Source: Flavobacteriaceae bacterium
GTDB lineage: Bacteria; Bacteroidota; Bacteroidia; Flavobacteriales; Flavobacteriaceae
NCBI GenBank assembly: GCA_947491985.1
Contig: CANLLR010000008.1
Span: 1 to 64,000, forward strand
Direction: 5' to 3'
DNA: 64,000 nt
The notes under the pieces are model-generated. The model was not told the DNA's origin and ran no database searches. It saw nothing but the letters and a program-made list of their open reading frames with translations. This document shows positions 1 to 9,250 of the stretch, one piece after another. The stretch's first letter is position 1. Each line of letters begins with the position of its first letter. The position numbers were made by a program, and so were the translations under genes.

Positions 1-21
1 GGTGGTGCTAGTGGGGATTGG

Positions 22-113
22 TAATTGTGAATTGTGAATTGTGAATTATAAATTGTGAATTATAAATTGTGAATTGTGAATTGTGAATTGTGAATTGTAA
101 ATTACATGCAAAA
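22..113. repeat. Tandem heptamer-like repeat (AATTGTG units)
   Basis: About a dozen head-to-tail copies of a 7-base unit AATTGTG, with some AATTATA variants, fill this stretch beyond the end of the first gene. The same unit recurs at 21838-22056, 27003-27035 and 27176-27207, so this is one member of a dispersed family. It is non-coding here. Confidence 0.85.
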
Positions 114-143
114 CTTTATGTTTTGAAAATTAGTATTTAAAAT

Positions 144-182
144 ATAAAAAAAATGCCTTCATTATTAGGAGGCATTTTTTTA
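144..182 (-). terminator. Intrinsic terminator of the TonB-receptor-like gene
   Basis: An ATGCC(T)/(A)GGCAT stem is flanked by an A-run on the left and a T-run on the right, directly after the stop codon at 183. In the minus direction the stem is followed by a U-tract. The symmetry would also allow plus-strand termination. Confidence 0.75.
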
Positions 183-2963
183 TTAATACATCATTATTCC
201 GCCAGATTTTTTCTCTTTATTCGCAAATTTGTCGAGTTTGAAGGTTAGCGAAAACATTATGTAACGCTTTAAAATCGTATTTTCTTCCTCGCGGATTGAA
301 GTCGCATTGATGTTTCGAGTCACGCTTTGATTTTGATTTAGCATATCATACACTTTTACTTTAGCCATTAATTGTTTTTGGAAAAAACTGTACGACAGGC
401 TAGTGTTCCACAAGAAAAAATCTTTTTTAAACCCTTCAGCAATATTGGAATTGTAATTGTAGCCAAAATCATTTCCGAATGTCCAATTTTTGGGCCAAAA
501 ACTGGTGACTTGTACATTAAATCTGTGGTTAAAATTATTGGCCGATTCAATTACATAATTGGTAAAATTAGTATTGTTAAATGAATAATTGTACGACGGA
601 CTTACCGTTAACAATTCGCCATACTCATAAGTAACACTAGCTCTTGGAGAAAAACTATACGATTTGGCACTGTACAATTGCCCGTCTGTAAAACCTTTAG
701 ACAATCCGAAATTATTGTTTACACGCAATTCATATCTAAATTTATATCCTTCTTTTTTAATCGATTTGTTCCAATACATTCCCAACCAAGAGTTATACGT
801 TCCCGAAACATTGGTGTAGGTCGTTGTTCGTTTTCTGTTGTCATCAAAAGTCACAGAAGACACTATCTGACTGTCGTAAAAATTACCTCCTGTATACAAA
901 CCATAACCCGAACGAGTAGCGTAATCAAAATCGCGGTACGATAAATAAACACCATGTTGTTTGTTGATGTCCAAATTAGAATTTCCAATTATAGTATTGA
1001 GCGGATTAGCTAAATCTTCAACAGGCAACAGTTGCCTTGCAGACGGCAAACTGTATTCATAATTGTAATTTACCCAAAGATTTTTAGATTTTGAAAAACG
1101 ATAACCGCCATACAAATTGACGTAAGGTAATATATATTCGTTAGTCAAATTGGTATTGACATTTAAATAATTCGAATCGGTATTATAATTAATAATCGTA
1201 GTTCCAACGTTCAAATTAAAATTGAACTTGCTTTTATTGTAAGCCAAGCCTGTATTAGGTGTGATTGTGTTTTCGTATGAATTAAAGCTATTCGAAAGTG
1301 CATCGTTAAATAAAATAAATCCTAGATTAACTGGGTCAAACTCGAACGAATCCCTTCTGTCTTTTCTATTATCAATTACATATTCTACTCCCAACTTCAC
1401 TTGAAGTGAATCGGTAATAGGTTGAAAAAATTCGAATTCTGTGGTGTACTTTTCGCTTGTATTTTTAGAGGTATTAAACTGGTTCCGATTGTCGTTGGGG
1501 ACAACGTCTTGATAAAAAATAGTATTTGATTTGATGTTTTCTTCCTCCGTTGTACTAGCATTTTCATTTTCAAACACCAAACTTATTGATTTACCTTTCT
1601 TTTTAAACGATTTGGTAAAAGAGAAGGTATTCGCAAAACTGTTCATTGCATTTTCGTAAAAATTATCCGAAGAACTTTCGTTTAATAAATCGTTTGTTGC
1701 GTCCAACGACTGTTGCTGGCTAACTGCCCTATTTTTATTATTGGATTTTGTGAAATTAGGTTCTATCGTTACCGTAGCTGTGGAGTCGATTTTGTATTCA
1801 AAAACCGCACTAGCATTGTGCACATATCGGTCTTCATTGGTATTCGAAATGGAATTGGTGATAAAATTTCCGGAAGGCAAAAAATTGGTACTACTCGTTC
1901 GGTTGTCATTTTTGGTATTGGCTCCAGAATAGAAATAACTTAGCGAAGCTTCCGAATCTTTGATCCATTCATCAGAATAATTTATACCCACTAAATTGGA
2001 TTGTGTAATGCCATTTCCGCCTCCAAAACGTCTTCCATTAATTCCAAACGAACCATTGTCGTTAACCCATACACTTCGATTTCGACCGCCGCCCATATTA
2101 TCAAAAACTTCATCCATCGAAAAACCGGTGGCGTTGATATTATTGGAAGAAGCGAGTACACTTATTTTTCTTTGATTTTTAAAATAATTGAGCAACATGC
2201 TACTCTCATATCGTTTATCAGAGCCGTAACCTCCCATAATTTTTCCGAAAAAACCTTTATTTTTCTTTTCGTCAATAGTTAAATTGATACTGGCATTATT
2301 GGAACTTGCTGCAGCTCCTGTATTTTCCTCTTTTTTTGTTTTGGTATCCGTTACTTGGACTTTGTTGATGATATCGGACGGTAGATTTTGCAAAGCGACT
2401 TTCCCATCTTTGTCAAAAAAAGGTTTGCCGTTGACAAGGATTTGGTTGACTTCTTTTCCATTAACCGTAATTTTACCTTCCTCGTCAATTTCGAGTCCTG
2501 GAAGTTGTTTGAGTAGTGTTTCAACATTGGCATCGGGCCGCACTTTAAAAGAAGATGCGTTAAATTCGAGCATGTCTTTTTTAATTCGTATGGGAGGCGC
2601 TTCATTTTTGATGATGACTTCATCTAAATTGGTCATTCTTTCTTTCATTGCGATAATTCCAAAATCTTTATCTGCAGAAATTTTTGAGATTGCTTCTTTG
2701 TGCTCTTGATAGGTGACAAAGGACACTTTTAAAAATACTGGATCATCAACTTTTTTAATTTTAAGATCAAAATTACCTAGCTTATTGGTAATAGTGTAAT
2801 CGATAACCGTCGAATCTTTTGCCGAAGAGAGATAAACAGTTGCAGATTCAATGGGTAATTTTGTAGTTTCGTCAATTACTTTCCCTTTTAAGCTATACGT
2901 TTTTTGAGCATAAGTGAATCCTACTATAAAAAGTAATAGTGCAGTAAGTACTGATTTGTGCAT
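183..2963 (-). CDS. TonB-dependent-receptor-like outer-membrane beta-barrel protein
   Basis: A 926-residue outer-membrane protein, probably for uptake of an unknown ligand. It opens with a Sec signal peptide (about residues 1-19, ending TYAQ). A carboxypeptidase-regulatory-like Ig fold follows (about 24-105; KGKVIDETTKLPIESATVYL), then a plug-like region (about 125-235; VETLLKQLPGLEIDEEGKI and VNGKPFFDKDGK), then a long Tyr/Asn-rich beta-barrel. This matches the OMP_b-brl_3 branch, which keeps the receptor architecture but often lacks an obvious TonB box; I see none. It stands alone with its own terminator, and no SusD or surface lipoprotein lies next to it. The substrate cannot be inferred. 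Confidence 0.85.
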   Translation of the reverse strand: MHKSVLTALLLFIVGFTYAQKTYSLKGKVIDETTKLPIESATVYLSSAKDSTVIDYTITNKLGNFDLKIKKVDDPVFLKVSFVTYQEHKEAISKISADKDFGIIAMKERMTNLDEVIIKNEAPPIRIKKDMLEFNASSFKVRPDANVETLLKQLPGLEIDEEGKITVNGKEVNQILVNGKPFFDKDGKVALQNLPSDIINKVQVTDTKTKKEENTGAAASSNNASINLTIDEKKNKGFFGKIMGGYGSDKRYESSMLLNYFKNQRKISVLASSNNINATGFSMDEVFDNMGGGRNRSVWVNDNGSFGINGRRFGGGNGITQSNLVGINYSDEWIKDSEASLSYFYSGANTKNDNRTSSTNFLPSGNFITNSISNTNEDRYVHNASAVFEYKIDSTATVTIEPNFTKSNNKNRAVSQQQSLDATNDLLNESSSDNFYENAMNSFANTFSFTKSFKKKGKSISLVFENENASTTEEENIKSNTIFYQDVVPNDNRNQFNTSKNTSEKYTTEFEFFQPITDSLQVKLGVEYVIDNRKDRRDSFEFDPVNLGFILFNDALSNSFNSYENTITPNTGLAYNKSKFNFNLNVGTTIINYNTDSNYLNVNTNLTNEYILPYVNLYGGYRFSKSKNLWVNYNYEYSLPSARQLLPVEDLANPLNTIIGNSNLDINKQHGVYLSYRDFDYATRSGYGLYTGGNFYDSQIVSSVTFDDNRKRTTTYTNVSGTYNSWLGMYWNKSIKKEGYKFRYELRVNNNFGLSKGFTDGQLYSAKSYSFSPRASVTYEYGELLTVSPSYNYSFNNTNFTNYVIESANNFNHRFNVQVTSFWPKNWTFGNDFGYNYNSNIAEGFKKDFFLWNTSLSYSFFQKQLMAKVKVYDMLNQNQSVTRNINATSIREEENTILKRYIMFSLTFKLDKFANKEKKSGGIMMY

Positions 2964-3051
2964 GAAAGGTTAGGTTAGTTTTTACTATAAACTGCGAATT
3001 ACACAAATTATTATTTAATACAATAATTTCTTACAAAAATTTAACATTTGA

Positions 3052-3088
3052 CAAAAAAAACTACCCTATTAACTAAGGTAGTTTTTTA
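3052..3088 (-). terminator. Intrinsic terminator at the end of the exbB-TPR operon
   Basis: An ACTACC/GGTAGT stem (3060-3065 and 3077-3082) is flanked by an A-run and a T-run. It lies just downstream of the TPR gene stop on the minus strand and closes the seven-gene operon. Confidence 0.75.
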
Positions 3089-3112
3089 AAAAAATTATTG
3101 AATTCTTATTGC

Positions 3113-4774
3113 TTATTTTAAAATTTTCAAAGATTCTAAAGCATAAGAATCAGCAGGATCTATAGCTAAAGTTTTATTAAAATATTCTTTTGCTTTTGCC
3201 TTATCTGAATTGGCATAATGAGCCGCAATAGCATTGTACGATTCAGTAATTTTCTTTTTGCTTTTGGCAGCTTCTTCTTCACCCTTTGAAAGCACCATAT
3301 CAACATATTTTTGATAATTAACCGCCATGATTTCATCCTGATCAAGTAAATTATTGATTCGTGCCTTATATAATAATCCTTCCTGATACGTTGGATTTGC
3401 AATTAAAACATTATCCATAGCAACATCGGCATTGCCTAAAGCTACTTTATCTCTTAAGGCAGCGTCTTTTGATTTATTATCTGTATAAACGCAAAGTCCG
3501 TAATACACATTATCTTCTAAATAATTTTTAGAATTTGAATTGGTGATAGCAATTCCGAAAATAGTTCCAGCTACACCGTACATTTTTTGGGTAAAATAAT
3601 TTTTACCTACTTCATTCAAATCGTTAACCATTGTTGGTTCCAACTCAACTGCTTTTTTAATATCTAATATAGCAGCAGTTAGTAATGTTTGATCAACCGA
3701 TGTAGCAATTGCTGTGGCTTTTTTAAGCTTTGCTAATCCCAAATACAAATAATCTCTAGCAATTAATTTATTAGTTCCTTTGGTAATAAAATCGTTAAGT
3801 GCAGAAATGGCTCCCTCTGTATTACCATTTTCATAGGCAGCGTAACCAAGATAACGCAAGATTCTAGGATTAACTTTATCTAATTTTTTCATTTGCTCCG
3901 CTTCTACTTCAAGCGCTTTGTAATCTTTAGCTAAGATTAAAAAATCGGCGTGACGCATACGAGAAGTCAATGAATAATCAGTCATACCCATGTATTTTTC
4001 ATAATAACCCAATGCTTTTGAGATATTCTCATTGTATTTTCTTGGTTCGTTATTTCCCCATAAGTAGTACGTTTCCGCTAATTCTCTAAAAACCGGACCG
4101 TAACTAGGATTAATTTTAATAACTTCATCATAGGCTTTTACTGCTTCGGTATAGGCTTTTGCACCTTTTAACAAAACTCCCAATTGCATTTTTGCTCGTA
4201 TTAGTGAACTGTCTAAAGTATACGCACTTCTGTATGCAGCATAGGCTTCATTTTGGTTTTTGTCACCATAAAATGCATCTCCAAGAGCCAATTGAACATC
4301 AGCAGTATTTGGATTAGCCAATTTTGCTTTGTTTAAAACTTCAATAGCTGCTTTATAATTAGGCTTTTCAGCATTCATATATGCTTTCGCTATATACACA
4401 TACTCTTCTATGTCTTTCTTTTTTAGATCTTTTATCACCAAATCAAATTTGGTTTTTGCGGCGGCGGCATTCCCGTTTTCTAGATCAATTTGACCCAATC
4501 CAATAGAATTAAACCTAGCACCATCGTTGGCAGCAATTCCTTTATTAAAAGCAATTTTAGCAGAATCCTCAATATTTTGTTTCAAGTAGATTGTTCCTAA
4601 TAAAAAAGGAGCTTTTCCATCCTGAGGTTTTGCTTGAATCATACTTTTAAGCATTGCTTTTGCCTTTTCGTATTGCTCTGCATCAATTGCTTTTTTTGCC
4701 TGATCTACATCTTGTGCTTGGACTATTCCGGCTGTTGCCATCAAAGCCATACAGAAAATTTTAAATTTTTTCAT
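3113..4774 (-). CDS. Secreted or periplasmic TPR-repeat protein
   Basis: A 553-residue protein with a Sec signal peptide (about 1-20, ending IVQAQ) followed almost entirely by tetratricopeptide-like helices. Examples are the alternations around KPQDGKAPFLLGTIYLKQ, NPSYGPVFRELAETYYLWG and the C-terminal DPADSYALESLKILK. TPRs are protein-binding scaffolds, so no enzymatic role is expected. It is the last gene of the exbB-exbD-exbD-tonB operon, 29 bases after the PstS-like lipoprotein gene. It probably acts in the periplasm beside the Ton complex, but its partner is unknown. Confidence 0.85.
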   Translation of the reverse strand: MKKFKIFCMALMATAGIVQAQDVDQAKKAIDAEQYEKAKAMLKSMIQAKPQDGKAPFLLGTIYLKQNIEDSAKIAFNKGIAANDGARFNSIGLGQIDLENGNAAAAKTKFDLVIKDLKKKDIEEYVYIAKAYMNAEKPNYKAAIEVLNKAKLANPNTADVQLALGDAFYGDKNQNEAYAAYRSAYTLDSSLIRAKMQLGVLLKGAKAYTEAVKAYDEVIKINPSYGPVFRELAETYYLWGNNEPRKYNENISKALGYYEKYMGMTDYSLTSRMRHADFLILAKDYKALEVEAEQMKKLDKVNPRILRYLGYAAYENGNTEGAISALNDFITKGTNKLIARDYLYLGLAKLKKATAIATSVDQTLLTAAILDIKKAVELEPTMVNDLNEVGKNYFTQKMYGVAGTIFGIAITNSNSKNYLEDNVYYGLCVYTDNKSKDAALRDKVALGNADVAMDNVLIANPTYQEGLLYKARINNLLDQDEIMAVNYQKYVDMVLSKGEEEAAKSKKKITESYNAIAAHYANSDKAKAKEYFNKTLAIDPADSYALESLKILK

Positions 4775-4803
4775 CTCAATTTATTTTTAATCGTCTTAAA
4801 GTT

Positions 4804-5721
4804 CTATTTTGTTTCTAATTTATTTGTTATTCTGATGTTTCGACTAGGCTCTCTGATTGGAGCAAGTCCAGATTTTAGAATAATTCGTTGTCCTTTTTCT
4901 CCGGCGATGAATGAAGCAAATCCCATACCTAATCCTTCGTATCCTTGACAATTGACAATATTCAAAACACGTGCCAAAGGGTATTTTCTGCTAGCCACAT
5001 TCTGTTGACTTGGATATACGTAATCTTTACTGTTACCATTTTTAACGCTCATAATAGCAACTTTGTCAACGTTTTTCTGCATTTCTGATTTAGGTTGGTA
5101 CAACCAATTGAGACCAACAACCCCAACCATTCCTTCATTTTTTGCGATGTAATTGATTACGTCTTCATTGGTTTCAAACGAAAAAACACCTTCTTGAGGC
5201 AAGACGCTAATTCCAGCCAATTCACATAAATAACGCGCCGTACTTGAATTTGGATTATCAAAAACCAATCCTTTTATACTGTTTTTATCACCTTTCATAA
5301 AGTCAATAATTTCTTCAATTGCTATTAAGGTGTCATTTGATTTTTTATTTTTTATAAATGTTATTGCATCAATAGCGAAAGCTGTAGTTTTTGGTTTAAT
5401 TTTTTTTTGTTTAAAAATAGTAAGCTCTTGTTTGTTTAACTTACGTGATAAAACAACAATATCAGCTTTTGAATTAGTCAAAGATAAAATACTTTCCTTT
5501 TCTGACTGAGGCAATAAAGTTATTTTTGTGTTATAACTATTTTCAAAAACAGCCAATTGATCTTCAATAATAGGTAATAAGGTTTCATCTACCAAAATAT
5601 TAGTTTGACCTTCAATTATGGTATCACTTTTAGGTTCATTAAAATCTTTCTTATTGCAAGAAAAAATAAGTACTACAACAAGTAAGAATACAAAAAGAAT
5701 ATACTTAAAATACTTTTTCAT
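4804..5721 (-). CDS. PstS-family substrate-binding lipoprotein
   Basis: A 305-residue periplasmic lipoprotein. A hydrophobic N-terminus ends in a lipobox-like FSC (Cys about 22) followed by NKKD. The body resembles phosphate-binding PstS proteins: TLLPIIEDQLAVFEN, DIVVLSRKLNKQE, then FDNPNSSTARYLCELAG and a C-terminal IVNCQGYEGLGMGFASFIAG. No pstC, pstA or pstB transporter genes are nearby. It sits inside a Ton energy-transduction operon, two bases after the small membrane protein gene. Phosphate as ligand is a family-level guess; the domain may have been reused for another anion or as a Ton accessory. Confidence 0.8.
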   Translation of the reverse strand: MKKYFKYILFVFLLVVVLIFSCNKKDFNEPKSDTIIEGQTNILVDETLLPIIEDQLAVFENSYNTKITLLPQSEKESILSLTNSKADIVVLSRKLNKQELTIFKQKKIKPKTTAFAIDAITFIKNKKSNDTLIAIEEIIDFMKGDKNSIKGLVFDNPNSSTARYLCELAGISVLPQEGVFSFETNEDVINYIAKNEGMVGVVGLNWLYQPKSEMQKNVDKVAIMSVKNGNSKDYVYPSQQNVASRKYPLARVLNIVNCQGYEGLGMGFASFIAGEKGQRIILKSGLAPIREPSRNIRITNKLETK

Positions 5722-5723
5722 TA

Positions 5724-5951
5724 TTATTTATTAGAATTGAATAAACGCAAAAATCGAATAAAAGAATACATTATTAATAAAACTCCAAAAGCAATTCGGT
5801 AGGCCGTTGGAAGTTTCCAAGGAAGTTTTTCCCAAAAAATAATGACTATTCCTAATGTTAAATATATCAAAAAAAACAGCAACCCTATAAATAGAAGAAA
5901 TCGCTCATTAAGCGATTTCTTCTGAAATTTATGTAAAAAATTTTGTAACAT
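5724..5951 (-). CDS. Small two-helix membrane protein
   Basis: A 75-residue protein with two predicted transmembrane helices (about 18-38 and 48-66) separated by a short Trp/Pro turn (WEKLPWKLP), and a basic N-terminus. I do not recognise a named family. Its ATG overlaps the tonB stop by one base (TAATG), which suggests translational coupling, and the PstS-like gene follows two bases later. It is probably an inner-membrane accessory of the Ton or substrate-binding module. Confidence 0.75.
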   Translation of the reverse strand: MLQNFLHKFQKKSLNERFLLFIGLLFFLIYLTLGIVIIFWEKLPWKLPTAYRIAFGVLLIMYSFIRFLRLFNSNK

Positions 5952-6742
5952 TATTCAGAGCCTCCAACAATGCTAATTGGCAATTGATAAGAACAACGAA
6001 CTTTTTTTCCGTTTTGTTCAGCTGGCGTCCATCTTGGACATTTTTTCAACACACGAAGAGCTTCTGCTCCTGTTCCATAACCAATGTCCTTTAAAACTTT
6101 AATATCTGTTAGACTGCCATCTTTTTCAACAACAAAAGAAACAATAACTCTTCCTTTTACATCTTCTTCAGGTGGAGTATAGTTATTCCCAACCCATTTA
6201 AGAAATTTATCCATTCCCCCTGGAAATTCTGGTTTTACTTCGATACCCGCAGAGTTGTAGATATTATTATCGTCTTCAACTACTTCCTTTGGACCATTAC
6301 CAACGGGAGCTGGAGCTAAATCGGCATCTGGATCTCCTTTTATATCTTCTTTTCCAAGATTTTTATTTTCCAATTTCTCGATTGGTGGTGGATCTTCTTT
6401 GATATCTTCCGTTTTTGCAACAACAGGCTTCACAAACTTAACAACATCTTGTTTGGGTGGCGGTGGCGGTGGCGGTTTTAAGTCCTCTTTTGGTTTTTCT
6501 TCTTTAGGTGGCAACTTAACAGTTGTTATTGTTTGGTCTAAAGTCTGATCATCCGAAGAATCAGGCAACAAACTAATCAATAAAGGTGTAGCTATAGCTA
6601 AAGAGAAAATAAATGCACCAATTATTAAAGCACGAACATTAGTTTTAGTGTTTTCTTTACGCAAATTGTATGCACCATAACTTTTGTTTCTTCCTTCAAA
6701 AACGAGTTCTAACCATTTATTATTTAATAAATCTAATTTCAT
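5951..6742 (-). CDS. tonB: Energy transducer TonB
   Basis: A 263-residue TonB. A cytoplasmic N-terminus (residues 1-38, with the Bacteroidota motif KSYGAYNLR) precedes one transmembrane helix (about 39-60). A Pro/Lys-rich periplasmic linker follows (PPKEEKPKEDLKPPPPPPP), then a C-terminal TonB domain (about 170-260; EFPGGMDKFLKWVGNNYTPP, GRVIVSFVVEKDGSL, CPRWTPAEQNGKKV). With ExbB and the two ExbD proteins it passes proton-motive force to outer-membrane receptors such as those at both ends of this window. It lies 11 bases after the second exbD. Confidence 0.95.
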   Translation of the reverse strand: MKLDLLNNKWLELVFEGRNKSYGAYNLRKENTKTNVRALIIGAFIFSLAIATPLLISLLPDSSDDQTLDQTITTVKLPPKEEKPKEDLKPPPPPPPKQDVVKFVKPVVAKTEDIKEDPPPIEKLENKNLGKEDIKGDPDADLAPAPVGNGPKEVVEDDNNIYNSAGIEVKPEFPGGMDKFLKWVGNNYTPPEEDVKGRVIVSFVVEKDGSLTDIKVLKDIGYGTGAEALRVLKKCPRWTPAEQNGKKVRCSYQLPISIVGGSE

Positions 6743-6753
6743 CTTTATTTAAT

Positions 6754-7326
6754 TTATTTGTTAGACATTTCGTCTTCTAACTTTTTTTCTTCTGGAGAAA
6801 AGTCATTAACTATCGCATATACTTTAACATCACAAATAGCCATCTCGTCTAAAATATCAACTAAATTTCTGTAGTTTGATTTTTTTGTTGGTTTAATAAT
6901 AACTATCAATCCCTTTTCCGGATCTCCGGTAACTTGTGGAACCGATTTAACTTTTTCAAGTAAAACTTGTCTGATTCCATCTTTCCCATAACCTGCATCT
7001 TGAGGTTTACCTCCAACTTCTGGGGCATCCAACAAACCATGATACCATTTCATTTTATTATTTTCCCCTAAAATCACAGTTATTGTTCGTCTTTGATCTA
7101 CAGGAAGTGGTTTAGGTGGAATTGGATCGTTTGGTTTATCTTTAGCCGGCATAGCCAAACTCATAGATTGTGGTTTAGATAGCGATGTGGTAAGCATAAA
7201 GAAAGTGATTAATAAGAATGCCAAATCTACCATTGCTGTCAAATCAACTTTAGAGTTTTGTTTTTTACTTCTTACCTTACCACCGCCTTTTTTGCCGCCA
7301 CCGTCGCCAGTATTTAATTCAGCCAT
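6754..7326 (-). CDS. exbD: ExbD/TolR-family biopolymer transport protein (second copy)
   Basis: A 190-residue ExbD. It has a basic Gly/Lys-rich cytoplasmic N-terminus (GGGKKGGGKVRSKKQNSKVD), then one transmembrane helix (about 30-50) opening with the family motif LTAMVDLAFLLITFFML, in which the Asp is the likely proton carrier. The periplasmic domain ends near the C-terminus with an NLVDILDEM helix. It is one of two non-identical ExbD proteins in the operon, a common arrangement in Bacteroidota that suggests a heteromeric ExbD pair. Confidence 0.93.
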   Translation of the reverse strand: MAELNTGDGGGKKGGGKVRSKKQNSKVDLTAMVDLAFLLITFFMLTTSLSKPQSMSLAMPAKDKPNDPIPPKPLPVDQRRTITVILGENNKMKWYHGLLDAPEVGGKPQDAGYGKDGIRQVLLEKVKSVPQVTGDPEKGLIVIIKPTKKSNYRNLVDILDEMAICDVKVYAIVNDFSPEEKKLEDEMSNK

Positions 7327-7368
7327 CTTGTATATTTTTAAATTTTAAATTTTCTGAATCTTTAATTA

Positions 7369-8010
7369 CTAGTTCTTAGGCTTTGCCCTCAAACCAGTAA
7401 CTAAGCTAAAGTTATTAACATCTTGATCTTGCATGATATCCATAATTTTCCTAATCTGGGGATATTCCTGCTGCCCATCTCCTTTTATTGCAAACTTTAA
7501 TTGCCCTCTGCCATCCATTTGGTCTAATTCTGAATTGGCCTGTCTAGCAGTATAAATCCAATCAAACAATTGATTATCAAGCGAATCTAAAGGAATACCT
7601 GCCTGCACACCTGCTTTATTTCTATCAGAATTACTCAATTTTATGATTCTTTTCAAATCTTGAATTGGAACTCCAAACTCTTCTATTAGTTCAAACTGAG
7701 CAGTTTCGTTATCAGAAAATTTTATCTGATATTTATCTGACATTAACTCTAACGTTTTTGTACGAAGATCTCGGTCTTTAATTCCTAAAAAAACTTTGTT
7801 TTTGTCTGCATCTTTACCAACTGTTAACGTAATTAACCCTTTTTCTGGTAATTTGGTTTGGACTGTAGAGGCAGGCGTTACAACTGGGAGAGCTTCTGGT
7901 TGTTTCGCAGTTGCAGTAAGAATGAAGAAAGTAAGCAAAAGAAAGGCTACATCACACATTGCTGTCATGTCAATTGATGCCGCATTTTGTCTTGTTTTTA
8001 TTTTTGCCAT
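7369..8010 (-). CDS. exbD: ExbD/TolR-family biopolymer transport protein (first copy)
   Basis: A 213-residue ExbD with a short cytoplasmic N-terminus and a transmembrane helix opening with MTAMCDVAFLLLTFFIL (about 14-35), which contains the conserved Asp. The periplasmic domain is longer than in the other copy and ends KIMDIMQDQDVNNFSLVTGL. It partners ExbB (54 bases upstream) and the second ExbD (42 bases downstream). Confidence 0.93.
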   Translation of the reverse strand: MAKIKTRQNAASIDMTAMCDVAFLLLTFFILTATAKQPEALPVVTPASTVQTKLPEKGLITLTVGKDADKNKVFLGIKDRDLRTKTLELMSDKYQIKFSDNETAQFELIEEFGVPIQDLKRIIKLSNSDRNKAGVQAGIPLDSLDNQLFDWIYTARQANSELDQMDGRGQLKFAIKGDGQQEYPQIRKIMDIMQDQDVNNFSLVTGLRAKPKN

Positions 8011-8063
8011 CTGTTTTTAAATTATTTTAATTGATTTTGAATAACAAAACCAATTAAAAATTA

Positions 8064-8879
8064 TTATTTTAAACTCCCTCTTAATCTTCTGTACGTATTT
8101 ACAATTGTAGTTCCTGCTTCATCAATTGAATATGTTAAAGTATCAATTTTAGATGTGAAAAAGTTGTACATTACAATAGCTAAAGCCGACGTAGCAATAC
8201 CTGTAGCCGTATTAATAAGTGCTTCAGAAATACCCGTTGCAAGTGCTGCTTGATCAGGAGTTCCTGCACTAGCTAACGCACCAAAAGCTTTAATCATTCC
8301 AGATACCGTTCCAAGTAATCCTCCAAGTGTTCCTAAAGAAACAAGTGTTGAAAGTATTGTCATGTGCTTTTCTAACATTGGCATTTCCAATGTAGTTGCT
8401 TCTTCGATTTCTTTGTGAATCATTTCAGATGCTTCTTCACTATTGAATCCTTCTTTTTTAACATCTTGATATTTTACTAAAGCTGATTTAATTGCATTGG
8501 CAACAGAACCCTGTTGTTTATCGCAATTATCAATGGCATCTTCAATATTTCCTGATGAAATATTTCCTTGTACTTTATTCATAAAACCATCTAAACTAGA
8601 TTTTCCTGCTGCTTTAGCGATTACAAAATATCTTTCAATAGAGAAAACTACTACCATCAACAACATCCCTAGCAAAATTGGAACGATAAAACCTCCTTTG
8701 TATACCATTCCTAATGTGTTTAATGGATGTCCTTTTTCTGGATCTCCTCCTTCAAAATTGGATTCTGCACCCATAAGGAATTTCCATACAATAGTTCCAA
8801 TAATAACACAAGCTACGATGATAACACCTGTAATCATTCCTCCGCCGTTTGACCCTTTTTCTTTTTTAACGTTTGCCAT
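8064..8879 (-). CDS. exbB: ExbB/TolQ/MotA-family proton channel protein
   Basis: A 271-residue inner-membrane channel subunit. It has a first hydrophobic helix at about 15-35, a second at about 57-80 (FIVPILLGMLLMVVVFSIE), a cytoplasmic helical domain, and the paired C-terminal helices with the signature LGTLGGLLGTVSGMIKAF (about 175-200) and GISEALINTATGIATSALAIV. The extra N-terminal helix is typical of Bacteroidota ExbB. It is the promoter-proximal gene of the seven-gene Ton operon. Confidence 0.94.
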   Translation of the reverse strand: MANVKKEKGSNGGGMITGVIIVACVIIGTIVWKFLMGAESNFEGGDPEKGHPLNTLGMVYKGGFIVPILLGMLLMVVVFSIERYFVIAKAAGKSSLDGFMNKVQGNISSGNIEDAIDNCDKQQGSVANAIKSALVKYQDVKKEGFNSEEASEMIHKEIEEATTLEMPMLEKHMTILSTLVSLGTLGGLLGTVSGMIKAFGALASAGTPDQAALATGISEALINTATGIATSALAIVMYNFFTSKIDTLTYSIDEAGTTIVNTYRRLRGSLK

Positions 8880-9250
8880 TTTTAAAATTTTTAATAGTTT
8901 AAGATAATTTATTAGTTTTTATAGTTGTTAATAAACTTGAATAGGAGCAAATTTAATTTTTTAGTTGAAATAAAAAAACTTTTTTTACTAATTATAACAT
9001 TTACTTAATTTGTAGACTTTTCAACATTTCAATTAATTGTTGCTCATTTTTTTTGCCGAAATAATTAAACTGTTTGTAATTAATTCATTATCTTAATTTA
9101 CTCTTTACTGTATAACGTATTAACATACGCATTTCGTGCACTCTTGTTGATAACTATTTTAATTTTTGACAGAATATCTATATAAAAGTAGTAATCAAAA
9201 AAGAGTATATTGCGTTACTAAAGTTCGTAATAAAATCCAATTCCATAAAA
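8880..9250. other. Divergent intergenic region, exbB and HerA-like gene
   Basis: An AT-rich gap of 371 bases between divergent genes. Apart from the exbB -7 box I see no RNA gene, repeat or conserved ORF. One TGTTGATAA (about 9145) resembles a DnaA box but is isolated. Confidence 0.6.
8948..8955 (-). promoter_or_regulatory. Candidate -7 box upstream of exbB
   Basis: The minus strand reads TAAATTTG, an exact match to the Bacteroidota consensus TAnnTTTG, about 69 bases upstream of the exbB ATG. No convincing -33 TTG is present at the expected distance. Confidence 0.45.

Noticed and set aside
22..113. The short tandem repeats considered as a CRISPR array
   Set aside because: Units are 7 bases with no spacers and there are no cas genes.
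2284..2709. A 141-codon plus-strand ORF inside the first receptor gene
   Set aside because: It is antisense to the well-supported plug and N-terminal domain coding region, with no promoter or homologue-like motifs.
9135..9160. TGTTGATAA near 9145 resembling a DnaA box and a possible origin
   Set aside because: Only one weak box, no dnaA or dnaN, no clustered boxes and no unwinding-element pattern.
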